From JBBWZH01 sp035544115 (GTDB taxonomy: Bacteria; Actinomycetota; Actinomycetes; Mycobacteriales; CADCTP01), in contig OY970235.1 of assembly GCA_963714145.1 (NCBI GenBank), positions 9,362,001-9,426,000 on the forward strand: a stretch of 64,000 nucleotides of DNA, given 5' to 3'. The translations under genes were made by a program, and so were the position numbers. A model generated the notes under the pieces. It made no database searches. It saw only the letters and a program-made list of their open reading frames with translations, and was not told the origin of the DNA. How positions within the stretch are numbered: position 1 is the first letter of the stretch; every line of letters begins with the position of its first letter. Below are positions 34,615 to 42,345 of this stretch, in pieces.

Positions 34615-35835
34615 GTGACCGGATCAAGCGTGGACGGCCAGGCGACACGGCCGCGGCTGAAGGACGTGTCCTGGGAGCGGGCGGGCGACGAGCTGCGCCT
34701 GGTCTACGAGTGGCGGGAGCAGCTCCTCCTGGCCGACCCGGACGGGTCGGTCGCGATGCTGCTGGAACTGCTGCGGGCGGGCGGGCGTACCACGGCCGAG
34801 CTGGCCGCCGCGCTGTCCGCGGGCCGGCCCGAGCCGGTGCCGGTCGCGGACGTCCAGGCCGCGATCGCGCTGCTGGACTCCTACCGGCTGGTGGAGGACG
34901 AGCGGCGGCTGGGCGGGCTGACCGCGGCGGCGGCCGAGCGGCACTTCAGCACGGTCGGCTTCTTCGAATCGTTCGGGACCCTGGAGCGCAGCCGGGAGGA
35001 CCTCTGCCGGGAGCTCGCCGAGCGGCACGTGCTGGTGCTCGGCACCGGCGGGCTGAACTCCAACACGCTGCCGCACCTCTGCGGGCTCGGCGTCGGCCGG
35101 GTCACCCTGCTCGACCGGGACGCGGTCGAGCCGCGCAACTTCGCCCGGCAGTACCTGTACCGGTGGACCGATATCGGCTCCCGCAAGGTGGAGCGGGCCG
35201 CGGCCTGGGTGCGCGCGTTCGACCCGGCGATCGAGGTCGCCGCGCTGGACACCGGCATCGAGTCGACCGAGCAGCTCGGCGACCTGCTCGACCTGCTGCG
35301 CCCGGACGTGGTCGCCGCCGGCATCGACCAGCCGGGCGACGTCGACCGCTGGGTGAACGCCGCCTGCGTACCGCGCGGCATCCCGTTCGTGCGCGGCGGC
35401 ATGTGGGTCACCGACGGTGCGGTCTGGTCCGTCGACCCTGGCCGCAGCGCCTGCTTCGAGTGCTCGTTCCGCGCGGTGGCCGACGCGGAGGTCGGCGACG
35501 AACTGGCCGAGGTACGCGCCGGGCTCGCGCTGGCCGCGACCCGACCGCGAACCAACCGCGGCATCGGCCCGATCGCCGGCCTGCTCGGCGCGTACGGGGC
35601 ATTCGAACTGCTGCGGTACCTGACCCGCTTCGAGCCGCCGGTGTACGCCGCGAACCCGCTGTTCATCGACTTCGCGGGCGGCTGCGCGACCCGGCAGCGG
35701 GACTGGCCCCGGGACCCGGACTGCCCGGTCTGCGCCCAGCTCCACCCGACCGGCCCGCAGCCGGCCGGCCGCCAACCTGCCGCCGCCGACACCGGCGACC
35801 GGCTCACCGCCGCCAGCACCGTGGGGAGGAGGTGA
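34615..35835 (+). CDS. ThiF/E1-like adenylating enzyme with N-terminal RRE-like domain
   Basis: This 406-aa protein has an N-terminal part (about 8-95) that looks like a PqqD-type winged helix for binding a precursor leader (VAMLLELLRAGGRTTAELAA, AIALLDSYRLVEDER). The rest is an E1/ThiF adenylation domain: HVLVLGTGGLNSNTLPHLCG near residue 140, TLLDRDAVEPRNFARQYLY, and four Cys in two pairs for structural zinc (CFEC near 279, CPVC near 370). Such enzymes activate peptide carboxylates, as MccB and PaaA do. The GTG at 34615 is the probable start. Its stop lies inside the Shine-Dalgarno region of the 27-residue peptide gene. Confidence 0.8.
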   Translation: MTGSSVDGQATRPRLKDVSWERAGDELRLVYEWREQLLLADPDGSVAMLLELLRAGGRTTAELAAALSAGRPEPVPVADVQAAIALLDSYRLVEDERRLGGLTAAAAERHFSTVGFFESFGTLERSREDLCRELAERHVLVLGTGGLNSNTLPHLCGLGVGRVTLLDRDAVEPRNFARQYLYRWTDIGSRKVERAAAWVRAFDPAIEVAALDTGIESTEQLGDLLDLLRPDVVAAGIDQPGDVDRWVNAACVPRGIPFVRGGMWVTDGAVWSVDPGRSACFECSFRAVADAEVGDELAEVRAGLALAATRPRTNRGIGPIAGLLGAYGAFELLRYLTRFEPPVYAANPLFIDFAGGCATRQRDWPRDPDCPVCAQLHPTGPQPAGRQPAAADTGDRLTAASTVGRR

Positions 35836-35840
35836 TCCGC

Positions 35841-35924
35841 ATGAAGCTCAGCATCCGCCGCGTCGAGAACGCACGGCTGACCTGCCCGATCCAGGGCAAC
35901 CCGACTCCGGGGTGCGACTCCTGA
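35841..35924 (+). CDS. Putative 27-residue RiPP precursor peptide
   Basis: The start is ATG at 35841, preceded by a strong GGGGAGGAGG (35823-35832) ending at the ThiF stop. The peptide has a basic 13-residue N-terminus (with Arg-Arg) and a C-terminal part TCPIQGNPTPGCDS holding two Cys ten residues apart, with Pro and Gly between. Tiny size, an excellent ribosome site, a position between an RRE-containing E1 enzyme and a PqqD-like membrane peptidase, and a stem-loop directly after it are all typical for RiPP precursors. Leader and core limits, and the modification, are unknown. Confidence 0.7.
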   Translation: MKLSIRRVENARLTCPIQGNPTPGCDS

Positions 35925-35933
35925 TCCATCGCT

Positions 35934-35966
35934 GGGTGCCCGGGCGACGGCCGCGCCCGGGCACCC
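35934..35966 (+). terminator. Strong stem-loop after the precursor gene
   Basis: GGGTGCCCGGGCG (35934-35946) pairs perfectly with CGCCCGGGCACCC (35954-35966) around a 7-base loop. It lies 9 bases after the precursor stop and 27 before the next start. There is no clear T-tract. RiPP operons often place such a hairpin here to protect the precursor mRNA or attenuate the downstream genes, giving excess precursor. Confidence 0.7.
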
Positions 35967-35993
35967 GTCCCTCATCGACATCCAGGATGGCGC

Positions 35994-37214
35994 ATGCCTG
36001 ACGTTTCCAGCGGCACCGCGGCAATGGCGCGGTTGGTCCTCGCCCCGGACGGTGACGAGTACGTGCTCGGCCGGCCGGACCTCGGCCTGTATGTGGCCGT
36101 GCCCGAACCGGCCGCGGTGCTGATCCGGGCGCTGCAGGGCGGCGCCACGCTCGCCGCGGCGACCGAGCGGGCCAGCGAGTCGGCTGGGTCCGAAGTGGAC
36201 AGTGCCGACTTCCTCGCCGGCCTGGCCGAGATCGGCCTGCTGGCCGAGCCCGGGCCGGCGGACGGAACACCGGCGGTCGGCGGCCGGCAGATCCGCTGGA
36301 TCGCCGGGGTGAACCCGGGCACGGCGGCATGGTTCTTCGGCCGTACGGCCTGGCTCTGCTACGGCGCGGCCGCGGTGTTCGTGCTGGCGGCCCTCATCGT
36401 CCGGCCCGACCTGCGGCCCAGCTTCGAGGACATCTGGTTCCTCGGCGACCCGGCGCTGTCGATGCTCTCGCTGGCCCCGATCTCCGTGCTGCTCGCCGGC
36501 GGGCACGAGGCCTGGCACTGGCTGGCCGGCCGCGCGCTGGGCGTACCAGCGGTGTTCCGGGTGAGCCGGCGGGGCATCTGGCTGGTGTTCGAGACCGACC
36601 TGACCCAGGTCGTGACGCTGCCGCGCCGGCAGCGGTACAGCCCGTTCCTGGCCGGCATGGCCTGGGACACCTCGCTGCTGGCCGGCGCGCTCGCGCTGCG
36701 CCTGCTCTACCGCGCCGACCGGCTCGCCCTGCCGCCCACGCTGGACCGGCTGCTCGGCGTGGTCGTGCTCACCCAGGTGGTCACGCTGACCTGGCAGGGC
36801 GTGGCGATCTTCCTGCGCACCGACGGGTACGCGGTGCTGGCGAACGCGCTGCGCTGCCACAACCTGTACCGGGCCAGCTGGCTGACCACGAAGGACCGGT
36901 TCTGGCGGCTCACCCCGGCCGAAACGACCGAGCTGGCCGAGGTCAGCGAGCACGACCGCCGGGTGGCCCGCTGGTTCGGCCTCGGCTACGCGCTCGGCCT
37001 GGCCGCGACCGGCTGGCTCACGCTGAACGTCGGCCTGCCGTTCCTGCTCGGCATGACGCTCTGGCTGGTCAACAACCTCGGCCACCCGGCGCCCGGCTCG
37101 CTCGCGTTCTGGGAGTCGCTGGCCGTCCTCGTCCTGCTGCTGGCCCAGTCGCTCGGCCCGGTGCTGTTCGGCCTGCGGGAACGCCGGCTCCGGAAGCAGG
37201 GGGTCCTGCTGTGA
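35994..37214 (+). CDS. PqqD-like domain fused to M50-like membrane protein
   Basis: This 406-aa protein has N-terminal residues about 1-85 that resemble a PqqD/RRE domain (GDEYVLGRPDLGLYVAVPEP, DFLAGLAEIGLLAEPG). The rest is polytopic. One helix carries HEAWH (GGHEAWHWLAGRALG), an HExxH zinc motif, and FLRTDGYAVLANAL resembles the third-ligand DG segment of site-2-type M50 peptidases. It probably binds the leader and cleaves or exports the product at the membrane; this is inferred. ATG at 35994. The stop overlaps a GTG (GTGA 37211-37214) of the following small ORF. Confidence 0.78.
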   Translation: MPDVSSGTAAMARLVLAPDGDEYVLGRPDLGLYVAVPEPAAVLIRALQGGATLAAATERASESAGSEVDSADFLAGLAEIGLLAEPGPADGTPAVGGRQIRWIAGVNPGTAAWFFGRTAWLCYGAAAVFVLAALIVRPDLRPSFEDIWFLGDPALSMLSLAPISVLLAGGHEAWHWLAGRALGVPAVFRVSRRGIWLVFETDLTQVVTLPRRQRYSPFLAGMAWDTSLLAGALALRLLYRADRLALPPTLDRLLGVVVLTQVVTLTWQGVAIFLRTDGYAVLANALRCHNLYRASWLTTKDRFWRLTPAETTELAEVSEHDRRVARWFGLGYALGLAATGWLTLNVGLPFLLGMTLWLVNNLGHPAPGSLAFWESLAVLVLLLAQSLGPVLFGLRERRLRKQGVLL

Positions 37215-37330
37215 GTACAGGTCTGCCGCGGCGGCGCCTGGACCGCAGCGTCCCGCCGGCGAAGCTGCCGGGATGCGGAGGGAAGGCGTCGGCTGTGCGG
37301 CCGGCCGGAGCGAACCGGGAGACACAGTGA
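37211..37330 (+). CDS. 39-residue coupled small ORF
   Basis: This GTG-started ORF is joined by GTGA overlaps to the M50-like gene before it (37211-37214) and to the DUF3105-like gene after it (37327-37330). The peptide is basic and Pro/Gly-rich with one Cys (KLPGCGGKASA). Its first bases nearly repeat those of the next gene (GTGAGTACAGGTCTGCCGCG versus GTGAGTGCAGGTCAGCCGCG), so it may be a decayed duplicate of that start region. It could also be a coupling ORF or a second peptide. No direct evidence of expression. Confidence 0.4.
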   Translation: MSTGLPRRRLDRSVPPAKLPGCGGKASAVRPAGANRETQ

Positions 37331-37923
37331 GTGCAGGTCAGCCGCGGCGGTGGGCCTGGCGGCTCGGTGCGGCCGCGCTCGGCACCGCCGCGGTCGTGAG
37401 CGCGCTGAACGGCCCGTGGAATTTCCTGGTCGGCACCGTGACCGGGTCCCGGCCGGTGAGCCAGGCGGCGCCCTGCCTGCCCGGCGCGGCGGTGCCGATC
37501 CTGGACAGCCCGCACGTGTCCGCGGCGCAGCTGCCGGCAGTGCGCTACAACTCGGTGCCGCCGACCTCGGGCCCGCACTTCGGCTTCACCATCGCGCCCG
37601 GCATCTACCCGCGGCCGCTGTCGACCGGGCTGACCGTGCACGCGATGGAGCACGGCCACATCGTGATCCAGTACGCCCCGGGTACGGACCCGACGACGGT
37701 CGGCCAGCTGCGCCGGCTGGCCAAGCGCTACCCCAGGGACGTGGTGCTCGCGCCCTACCCGGGCCTGGGCACCGGGATCGCGCTGACCGCCTGGGGCCGC
37801 ATCGACCTGCTCGACCGGTACGACGAGGCCCGGGCGACCCGGTTCATCGAGGCGTTGCGCGACCGGTACGTGCACGGCTGGACCAGCCCTGATCCCTGCC
37901 CCACCGTGACTTCGTCGGGCTAG
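37327..37923 (+). CDS. DUF3105-like membrane-anchored protein
   Basis: This 198-aa protein has an N-terminal hydrophobic helix (LGAAALGTAAVVSALNGPW) followed by an exported domain with YNSVPPTSGPHFG and AMEHGHIVIQYAPG, the signature pattern of DUF3105 proteins (the PPTSGPH block and an EHG motif with His residues). The function of the family is not known. GTG at 37327 is chosen because it couples to the stop before it; an earlier in-frame start at 37273 exists. Position suggests that it belongs to the RiPP-like operon. Confidence 0.75.
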   Translation: MSAGQPRRWAWRLGAAALGTAAVVSALNGPWNFLVGTVTGSRPVSQAAPCLPGAAVPILDSPHVSAAQLPAVRYNSVPPTSGPHFGFTIAPGIYPRPLSTGLTVHAMEHGHIVIQYAPGTDPTTVGQLRRLAKRYPRDVVLAPYPGLGTGIALTAWGRIDLLDRYDEARATRFIEALRDRYVHGWTSPDPCPTVTSSG

Positions 37924-37976
37924 CCGTCCGGCGCCGATGCCCGGGGAACTCGCGGCCCGGCCCGGCCCGGCCTGGG

Positions 37977-38786
37977 TCAGCCGTGCCGGCGGGCGTGTTC
38001 GCAGCAGCAGCACGACCGGTCCGGGTCGCCGGCCGGGCCGCCGACGCCGTCGCGGAGCAGCCGCTGGTACAGCCGGCGGAGGTCCGGGCCGGGTTCGGTG
38101 CCGAGCTCGTCGACCAACCGGCGTCGGGTGGTCAGGTAGCAGCCCACCGCCTCGGCGGTCCGGCCGAGCTGCCGCAGCGCCTCGATCAGGCCGGCCGTCA
38201 GCGGCTCGACCAGCGGGTACTCGGTGATCAGTTCGCGGACCGGAGCGAGCACCACAGCGGCCCGGCGCATCCGCAACTGCACGTCCGCCCACTGCAGCAC
38301 GGCGTCGAGGTGTCGCTGCCCCAGCGCGGCCCGGGTGCGGGCGGCCCAGTCGCCGGACAGGTCGGCCAGGGCCGGCCCCCGCCACAGCGCGACCGCCTCG
38401 TCCAGCAGCGCCGCCCGCCGTAGGTCGTCGGTACCGGGGCGGCCGGCCTGATCGACGAGCCGCTGGAACCGGTGCAGGTCGATCGCCCCGGGGTCGGCGT
38501 CCAGCAGGTAGCCGCCCGCCCGGCGGACCAGCCGCAGCGGCGGCTCACCCGGCGCGGCCCGCGCGACCGCACAGCGCAGCCGGGTCAGGTAGCTGTAGAG
38601 CCCGCTGCGCGCACCGGCCGGCGCCGCGTCGCCCCAGACCCGCCGGATGACCACCTCGGTCGGCACCGGCCGGCCCGCGTCCAGCGCGAGCGCGGCCAGC
38701 ACCGTGCGCTGCCGGCTCGGCCCCAGCTCCACCGCCCGCCCGGCCACCGACATTCGGACCGGGCCAAGCATCGACAGTTCCGTCAT
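37977..38786 (-). CDS. SARP-type transcriptional activator
   Basis: This 269-aa protein has an OmpR-like winged helix at the N-terminus (SMLGPVRMSVAGRAVELGPS, RQRTVLAALALDAGRPVP, VIRRVWGDAAPAGARSGLYS), followed by a bacterial transcriptional activation domain (IDLHRFQRLVDQA to LGTEPGPDLRRLYQRLL). It matches AfsR/DnrI/RedD regulators of secondary metabolism, which activate nearby biosynthetic genes. The C-terminus is Cys-rich (SCCCCEHARRHG), which is unusual and could bind metal or sense redox. ATG at 38784-38786. It lies directly after the RiPP-like operon, opposite in direction. Confidence 0.88.
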   Translation of the reverse strand: MTELSMLGPVRMSVAGRAVELGPSRQRTVLAALALDAGRPVPTEVVIRRVWGDAAPAGARSGLYSYLTRLRCAVARAAPGEPPLRLVRRAGGYLLDADPGAIDLHRFQRLVDQAGRPGTDDLRRAALLDEAVALWRGPALADLSGDWAARTRAALGQRHLDAVLQWADVQLRMRRAAVVLAPVRELITEYPLVEPLTAGLIEALRQLGRTAEAVGCYLTTRRRLVDELGTEPGPDLRRLYQRLLRDGVGGPAGDPDRSCCCCEHARRHG

Positions 38787-38997
38787 AGCCACCGCCCTCC
38801 GGGTGGCTGGACGGTGGCGCACCGGCATTGGCGAAGTGTTGGCGGCTTCTGGGTGCCCGATCGGGCTCCCCGATGGCTGGCCGGCCGGGCGGGCTGACTG
38901 CCCATCCAGCCGGCAGGGCGGGCGGATCTTCCGGGATACGGCGACGGTCCCGGCCGAAACGGAACCCGGCACGGGGGTGCACCGCATCCTTGGTGTC

Positions 38998-41900
38998 GTG
39001 GAGCCAGATCGGAGCTTCCGGGTCCTCGGGCCGCTCGAAGTCTGGGATGGTCGGCGGCTGGTGCCCGTCCCGGGCCTGCAGCAGCGGGTGCTGTTGGCCC
39101 TGCTGCTGCTCGAGCCGAACCGGGTGGTGTCCGTCGACGCGCTGATTGCCGATCTGTGGAACGACCGGCCCCCGGCCAACGCGCGGGTGCTGCTGCACGG
39201 CTGCGTGGCCCGGCTGCGCCGGGTGCTCCGCGCGGTCCCGGCCCGCCCGGCCGCCGAGCACCCGGCTGCCGAGCGCCCGGCTGCCGAGCGGGCGTGGCCG
39301 GAACACGCGGCACCAGAGCGCCCGGCTCCCGAGCGGGCGTGGCCGGAACACGCGGCTCCGGAGCGAACGGCTCCCGAGCGGGCGGCTGCCGAGCACCCGG
39401 CTGCCGAGCGGACGGCTCCCGAGCGGACGGCCTCCGAGCGAGTGGAGGCGCCGCTGGTCAGCCGCCCGCCCGGGTATCTGCTGGCGGTCCGCCCCGACGA
39501 GCTGGACCTGCTCCGCTTCGATGAGCTGACCGCGGCGGCCGGCCGCGAACCGGAGCCGGAGCGGCGCCGCGACGTGCTGGCCGCCGCCCTCGCGCTGTGG
39601 CGCGGCCCGGCGCTGGACGGGCTCACGCCCGGCCGGCTCGCCGCCGCGGCCGCCGGCCTGGACGAGCGCCGGCTGACCGTGCTGGAGCAGCGGATCGATC
39701 TGGACCTGGGCCTCGGCCGGCATGCCGTGCTGGCCGGCGAGCTGCGGACGCACGTGCGGGCGCACCCGCTGCGCGAGCGGCTGTGGGCGCAGCTGATGCT
39801 GGCGCTGGCCGGTGCCGGCCGCCGGGCCGACGCGCTCGCCGCGTACCAGGAACTGCGGGGCAGCCTGGTCGACCAGCTCGGCATCGAGCCGGGTCCGCTG
39901 CCGCGGCGGCTGCACCAGGCGGTGCTGTCCGGCGCCGACCCGACTGCGGTCTACCTGGACACCGGCGGGCCGCCGGCCGCACCCACCGCCGGCCGGCCGC
40001 TGGCCGCGGGGCCGCTGGCCGCGGGGGCGCCGGCCGCGCCCACTGGCGACCGGCCGCCGGCCGCGGGGCCGCTGGCGCAGCTCCCGCTGGACGTCAGCGG
40101 CTTCACCGGCCGTGGCGCGGAGCTCGCCGAGCTCGACGTGGCGCTGGCGGCCGGCCGGGAGCCCTCGGCGGTACGCATCGCCGCGGTGTGCGGCACGGCC
40201 GGGGTCGGCAAGACCGCGCTGGCGGTCCGCTGGGCGCACCGCGGCGCCGCCCGCTTCCCGGCCGGTCAGCTGTACGTGGACCTGCGTGGCTACGCGCCGG
40301 GTTGGCCGGTGGACCCGCTGGACGCGCTCGCCGGCATGCTCACCGCGCTCGGCGTGCCCGAGCGGGACATTCCGCCGACCCTGGACGCCCGCGCCGCCCG
40401 GTACCGCAGCGCGGTCGCCGGCCGCCGGCTGCTCGTGCTGCTGGACAACGCCGCGACCGTCGAGCAGGTGCACCCGCTGCTGCCCGGCAGCCCGGATACG
40501 GTCGTGCTGGTCACCAGCCGGGACAGCCTGCCCGGCCTGGTGGCGCTGCACGGCGCCCGCCGGCTGGCGCTGGACCTGATGCCGGCCGCCGACGCCCGCG
40601 CGCTGCTGCGCGAGCTGATCGGCGCGCGGGTGGATGGTGAGCCGGACGCCGCGGCCGAGCTGGCGGCCCTGTGCGGGCGGCTGCCGCTGGCGCTGCGGGT
40701 GGCCGCCGAGCTCGCGGTCAGCCGGCCGACCACACCGCTGGCCGACCTGGTCGCGGAGCTGGCCGACCGGAGGCGGCGGCTGGACCTGCTCGACCCCGGC
40801 GGTGACCCGCACGCCGCGGTGATCACCGTGTTCTCCTGGTCGTTGCGGCACCTGCCGCCGGACACCATGCGGGCGTTCGCGTTGCTCGGCCTGCACCCCG
40901 GCCAGGACGCCGACGCGCCCGCGCTCGCCGCGCTGGCCGGCATCGGACACCGGCCGGCCGGCCGCATGCTGACCCGGCTGGCCCGCGCGCACCTCGTGTA
41001 CTCCAGCGGGCCGGGCCGGTACGGCATGCACGAGCTGCTCCGCGCGTACGCGACCGGGCTGGTGCGATCGGACGGCGAGGCCCGCGCCGCCCTGGGCCGG
41101 CTGCTCGACCACTACCTCGGCACGGCCGCGGCCGCGATGGACGCGCTGTTCCCGGCCGACGCCGGCCGCCGGCCCACGGTCCCGAGCCCCGCGGTGGCCA
41201 CGCCGGCCGCCGACGCCCCCCGCTTCGACACCCCGGCCGCCGCGCTGGCCTGGCTGGACACCCACCGCGCGACCCTGACCGCGGTCGCCGGGCACGCCGC
41301 CGGCGACGGATGGCCGCGGTACGCCATCGACCTGTCGGCCACGCTGTTCCCGTACCTTGCCGGCGGCCACTACCACGACGGATTGGCCATCCACGCGCAC
41401 GGCGTCACCGCCGCGCGGCTGGCCGGCGACCGTACCGGCGAGGCCCGCGCGGGTACCGATCTGGGAAATATGCAGGTACGGCTGGGCCGGCACGGCGAAG
41501 CCGTCGCCCAGTTCCGCCGCGCGGTGGACCTCTACCAGCAGGTCGGCGACCACTCGGGGCAGGCCCGCGGGCTGAACAACATCGGCGTGGTCGAGCAGCG
41601 GCAGGGCCGGCACACGGTGGCCGCCGGGCACTTCCGGCAGGCTCTCGAGCACTCCCGGCAGGCCGGCGACCGCATTGGCGAGGCGTGGGCGCTGAACAAC
41701 CTCGGCACCGTGGCACAGCTGCGCGGGAGCTGGGCCGAGGCGGTCCGGGACCGCCGCCGGGCGCTTGAGCTGTTCCGGCAGGCTGGCGACCAGATCGGGC
41801 AGGCCGAGGTGCTGAACAACCTCGGCGACCTCGAGCAGCGGCAGGGCCAGCACGCGGCGGCGCTCGGCCACTACCGGCAGGCGCTGGCCGGGTACCAACA

Positions 41901-42303
41901 GGCCGGCAGCCGGGTCGGCGAGGCATGGGCGCGAAGCAGCCTGGGCGACGTGCACACCCTGCTCGGCGAACCCGACCGGGCCGCCGAGCAGCTGTGCTGG
42001 GCGCTCGCGCTGTTCCGCGAGCTGGGCGACCTGGACGGCGAACCGTGGGTGCTCAACGGGCTCGGTGAAGCCGCCCGCGCCGCTGGCCGGCCGGCCGAGG
42101 CGCTGCGTTGGCACACCACCGCGCTCACCGCCGCGCTGGGCGTCGGCTCCGGCCACCAGGAGGCCCGCGCGCACATCGGCCTGGCCCACGCGCACCGCGA
42201 CCTCGGCGACCCCGAGCGCGCCACGACGCACCACGACCAGGCCGTCCTGCTGCACACCCGGATGGGTGTCGCCTGGTATGACCAGGCCCGCTCGACCGCC
42301 TGA
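38998..42303 (+). CDS. AfsR-like SARP / NB-ARC / TPR regulator
   Basis: This 1101-aa protein has an N-terminal SARP winged helix (FRVLGPLEVWDGRRLVPVPG, VDALIADLWNDRPPANARVL), a BTAD (to GIEPGPLPRRLHQAVL), NB-ARC with Walker A AVCGTAGVGKTALAV near residue 400 and RLLVLLDNAATVEQV, and many C-terminal TPR repeats (AEVLNNLGDLEQRQGQHAAA type). It is the AfsR architecture. Residues about 86-148 are a degenerate repeat of AERPAPERAWPEHAAPER-like units inserted in the DNA-binding domain between its recognition region and wing. GTG at 38998 follows a divergent 211-bp region shared with the SARP gene. Confidence 0.88.
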   Translation: MEPDRSFRVLGPLEVWDGRRLVPVPGLQQRVLLALLLLEPNRVVSVDALIADLWNDRPPANARVLLHGCVARLRRVLRAVPARPAAEHPAAERPAAERAWPEHAAPERPAPERAWPEHAAPERTAPERAAAEHPAAERTAPERTASERVEAPLVSRPPGYLLAVRPDELDLLRFDELTAAAGREPEPERRRDVLAAALALWRGPALDGLTPGRLAAAAAGLDERRLTVLEQRIDLDLGLGRHAVLAGELRTHVRAHPLRERLWAQLMLALAGAGRRADALAAYQELRGSLVDQLGIEPGPLPRRLHQAVLSGADPTAVYLDTGGPPAAPTAGRPLAAGPLAAGAPAAPTGDRPPAAGPLAQLPLDVSGFTGRGAELAELDVALAAGREPSAVRIAAVCGTAGVGKTALAVRWAHRGAARFPAGQLYVDLRGYAPGWPVDPLDALAGMLTALGVPERDIPPTLDARAARYRSAVAGRRLLVLLDNAATVEQVHPLLPGSPDTVVLVTSRDSLPGLVALHGARRLALDLMPAADARALLRELIGARVDGEPDAAAELAALCGRLPLALRVAAELAVSRPTTPLADLVAELADRRRRLDLLDPGGDPHAAVITVFSWSLRHLPPDTMRAFALLGLHPGQDADAPALAALAGIGHRPAGRMLTRLARAHLVYSSGPGRYGMHELLRAYATGLVRSDGEARAALGRLLDHYLGTAAAAMDALFPADAGRRPTVPSPAVATPAADAPRFDTPAAALAWLDTHRATLTAVAGHAAGDGWPRYAIDLSATLFPYLAGGHYHDGLAIHAHGVTAARLAGDRTGEARAGTDLGNMQVRLGRHGEAVAQFRRAVDLYQQVGDHSGQARGLNNIGVVEQRQGRHTVAAGHFRQALEHSRQAGDRIGEAWALNNLGTVAQLRGSWAEAVRDRRRALELFRQAGDQIGQAEVLNNLGDLEQRQGQHAAALGHYRQALAGYQQAGSRVGEAWARSSLGDVHTLLGEPDRAAEQLCWALALFRELGDLDGEPWVLNGLGEAARAAGRPAEALRWHTTALTAALGVGSGHQEARAHIGLAHAHRDLGDPERATTHHDQAVLLHTRMGVAWYDQARSTA

Positions 42304-42345
42304 CCGGCTACCGCCGCGTATCCCGACCGGTCCTAGGGTGGCAGC

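Noticed and set aside
39255..39440. CRISPR-like array
   Set aside because: The repeats are coding, in frame, directly adjacent without unique spacers, and lie inside the AfsR-like gene.
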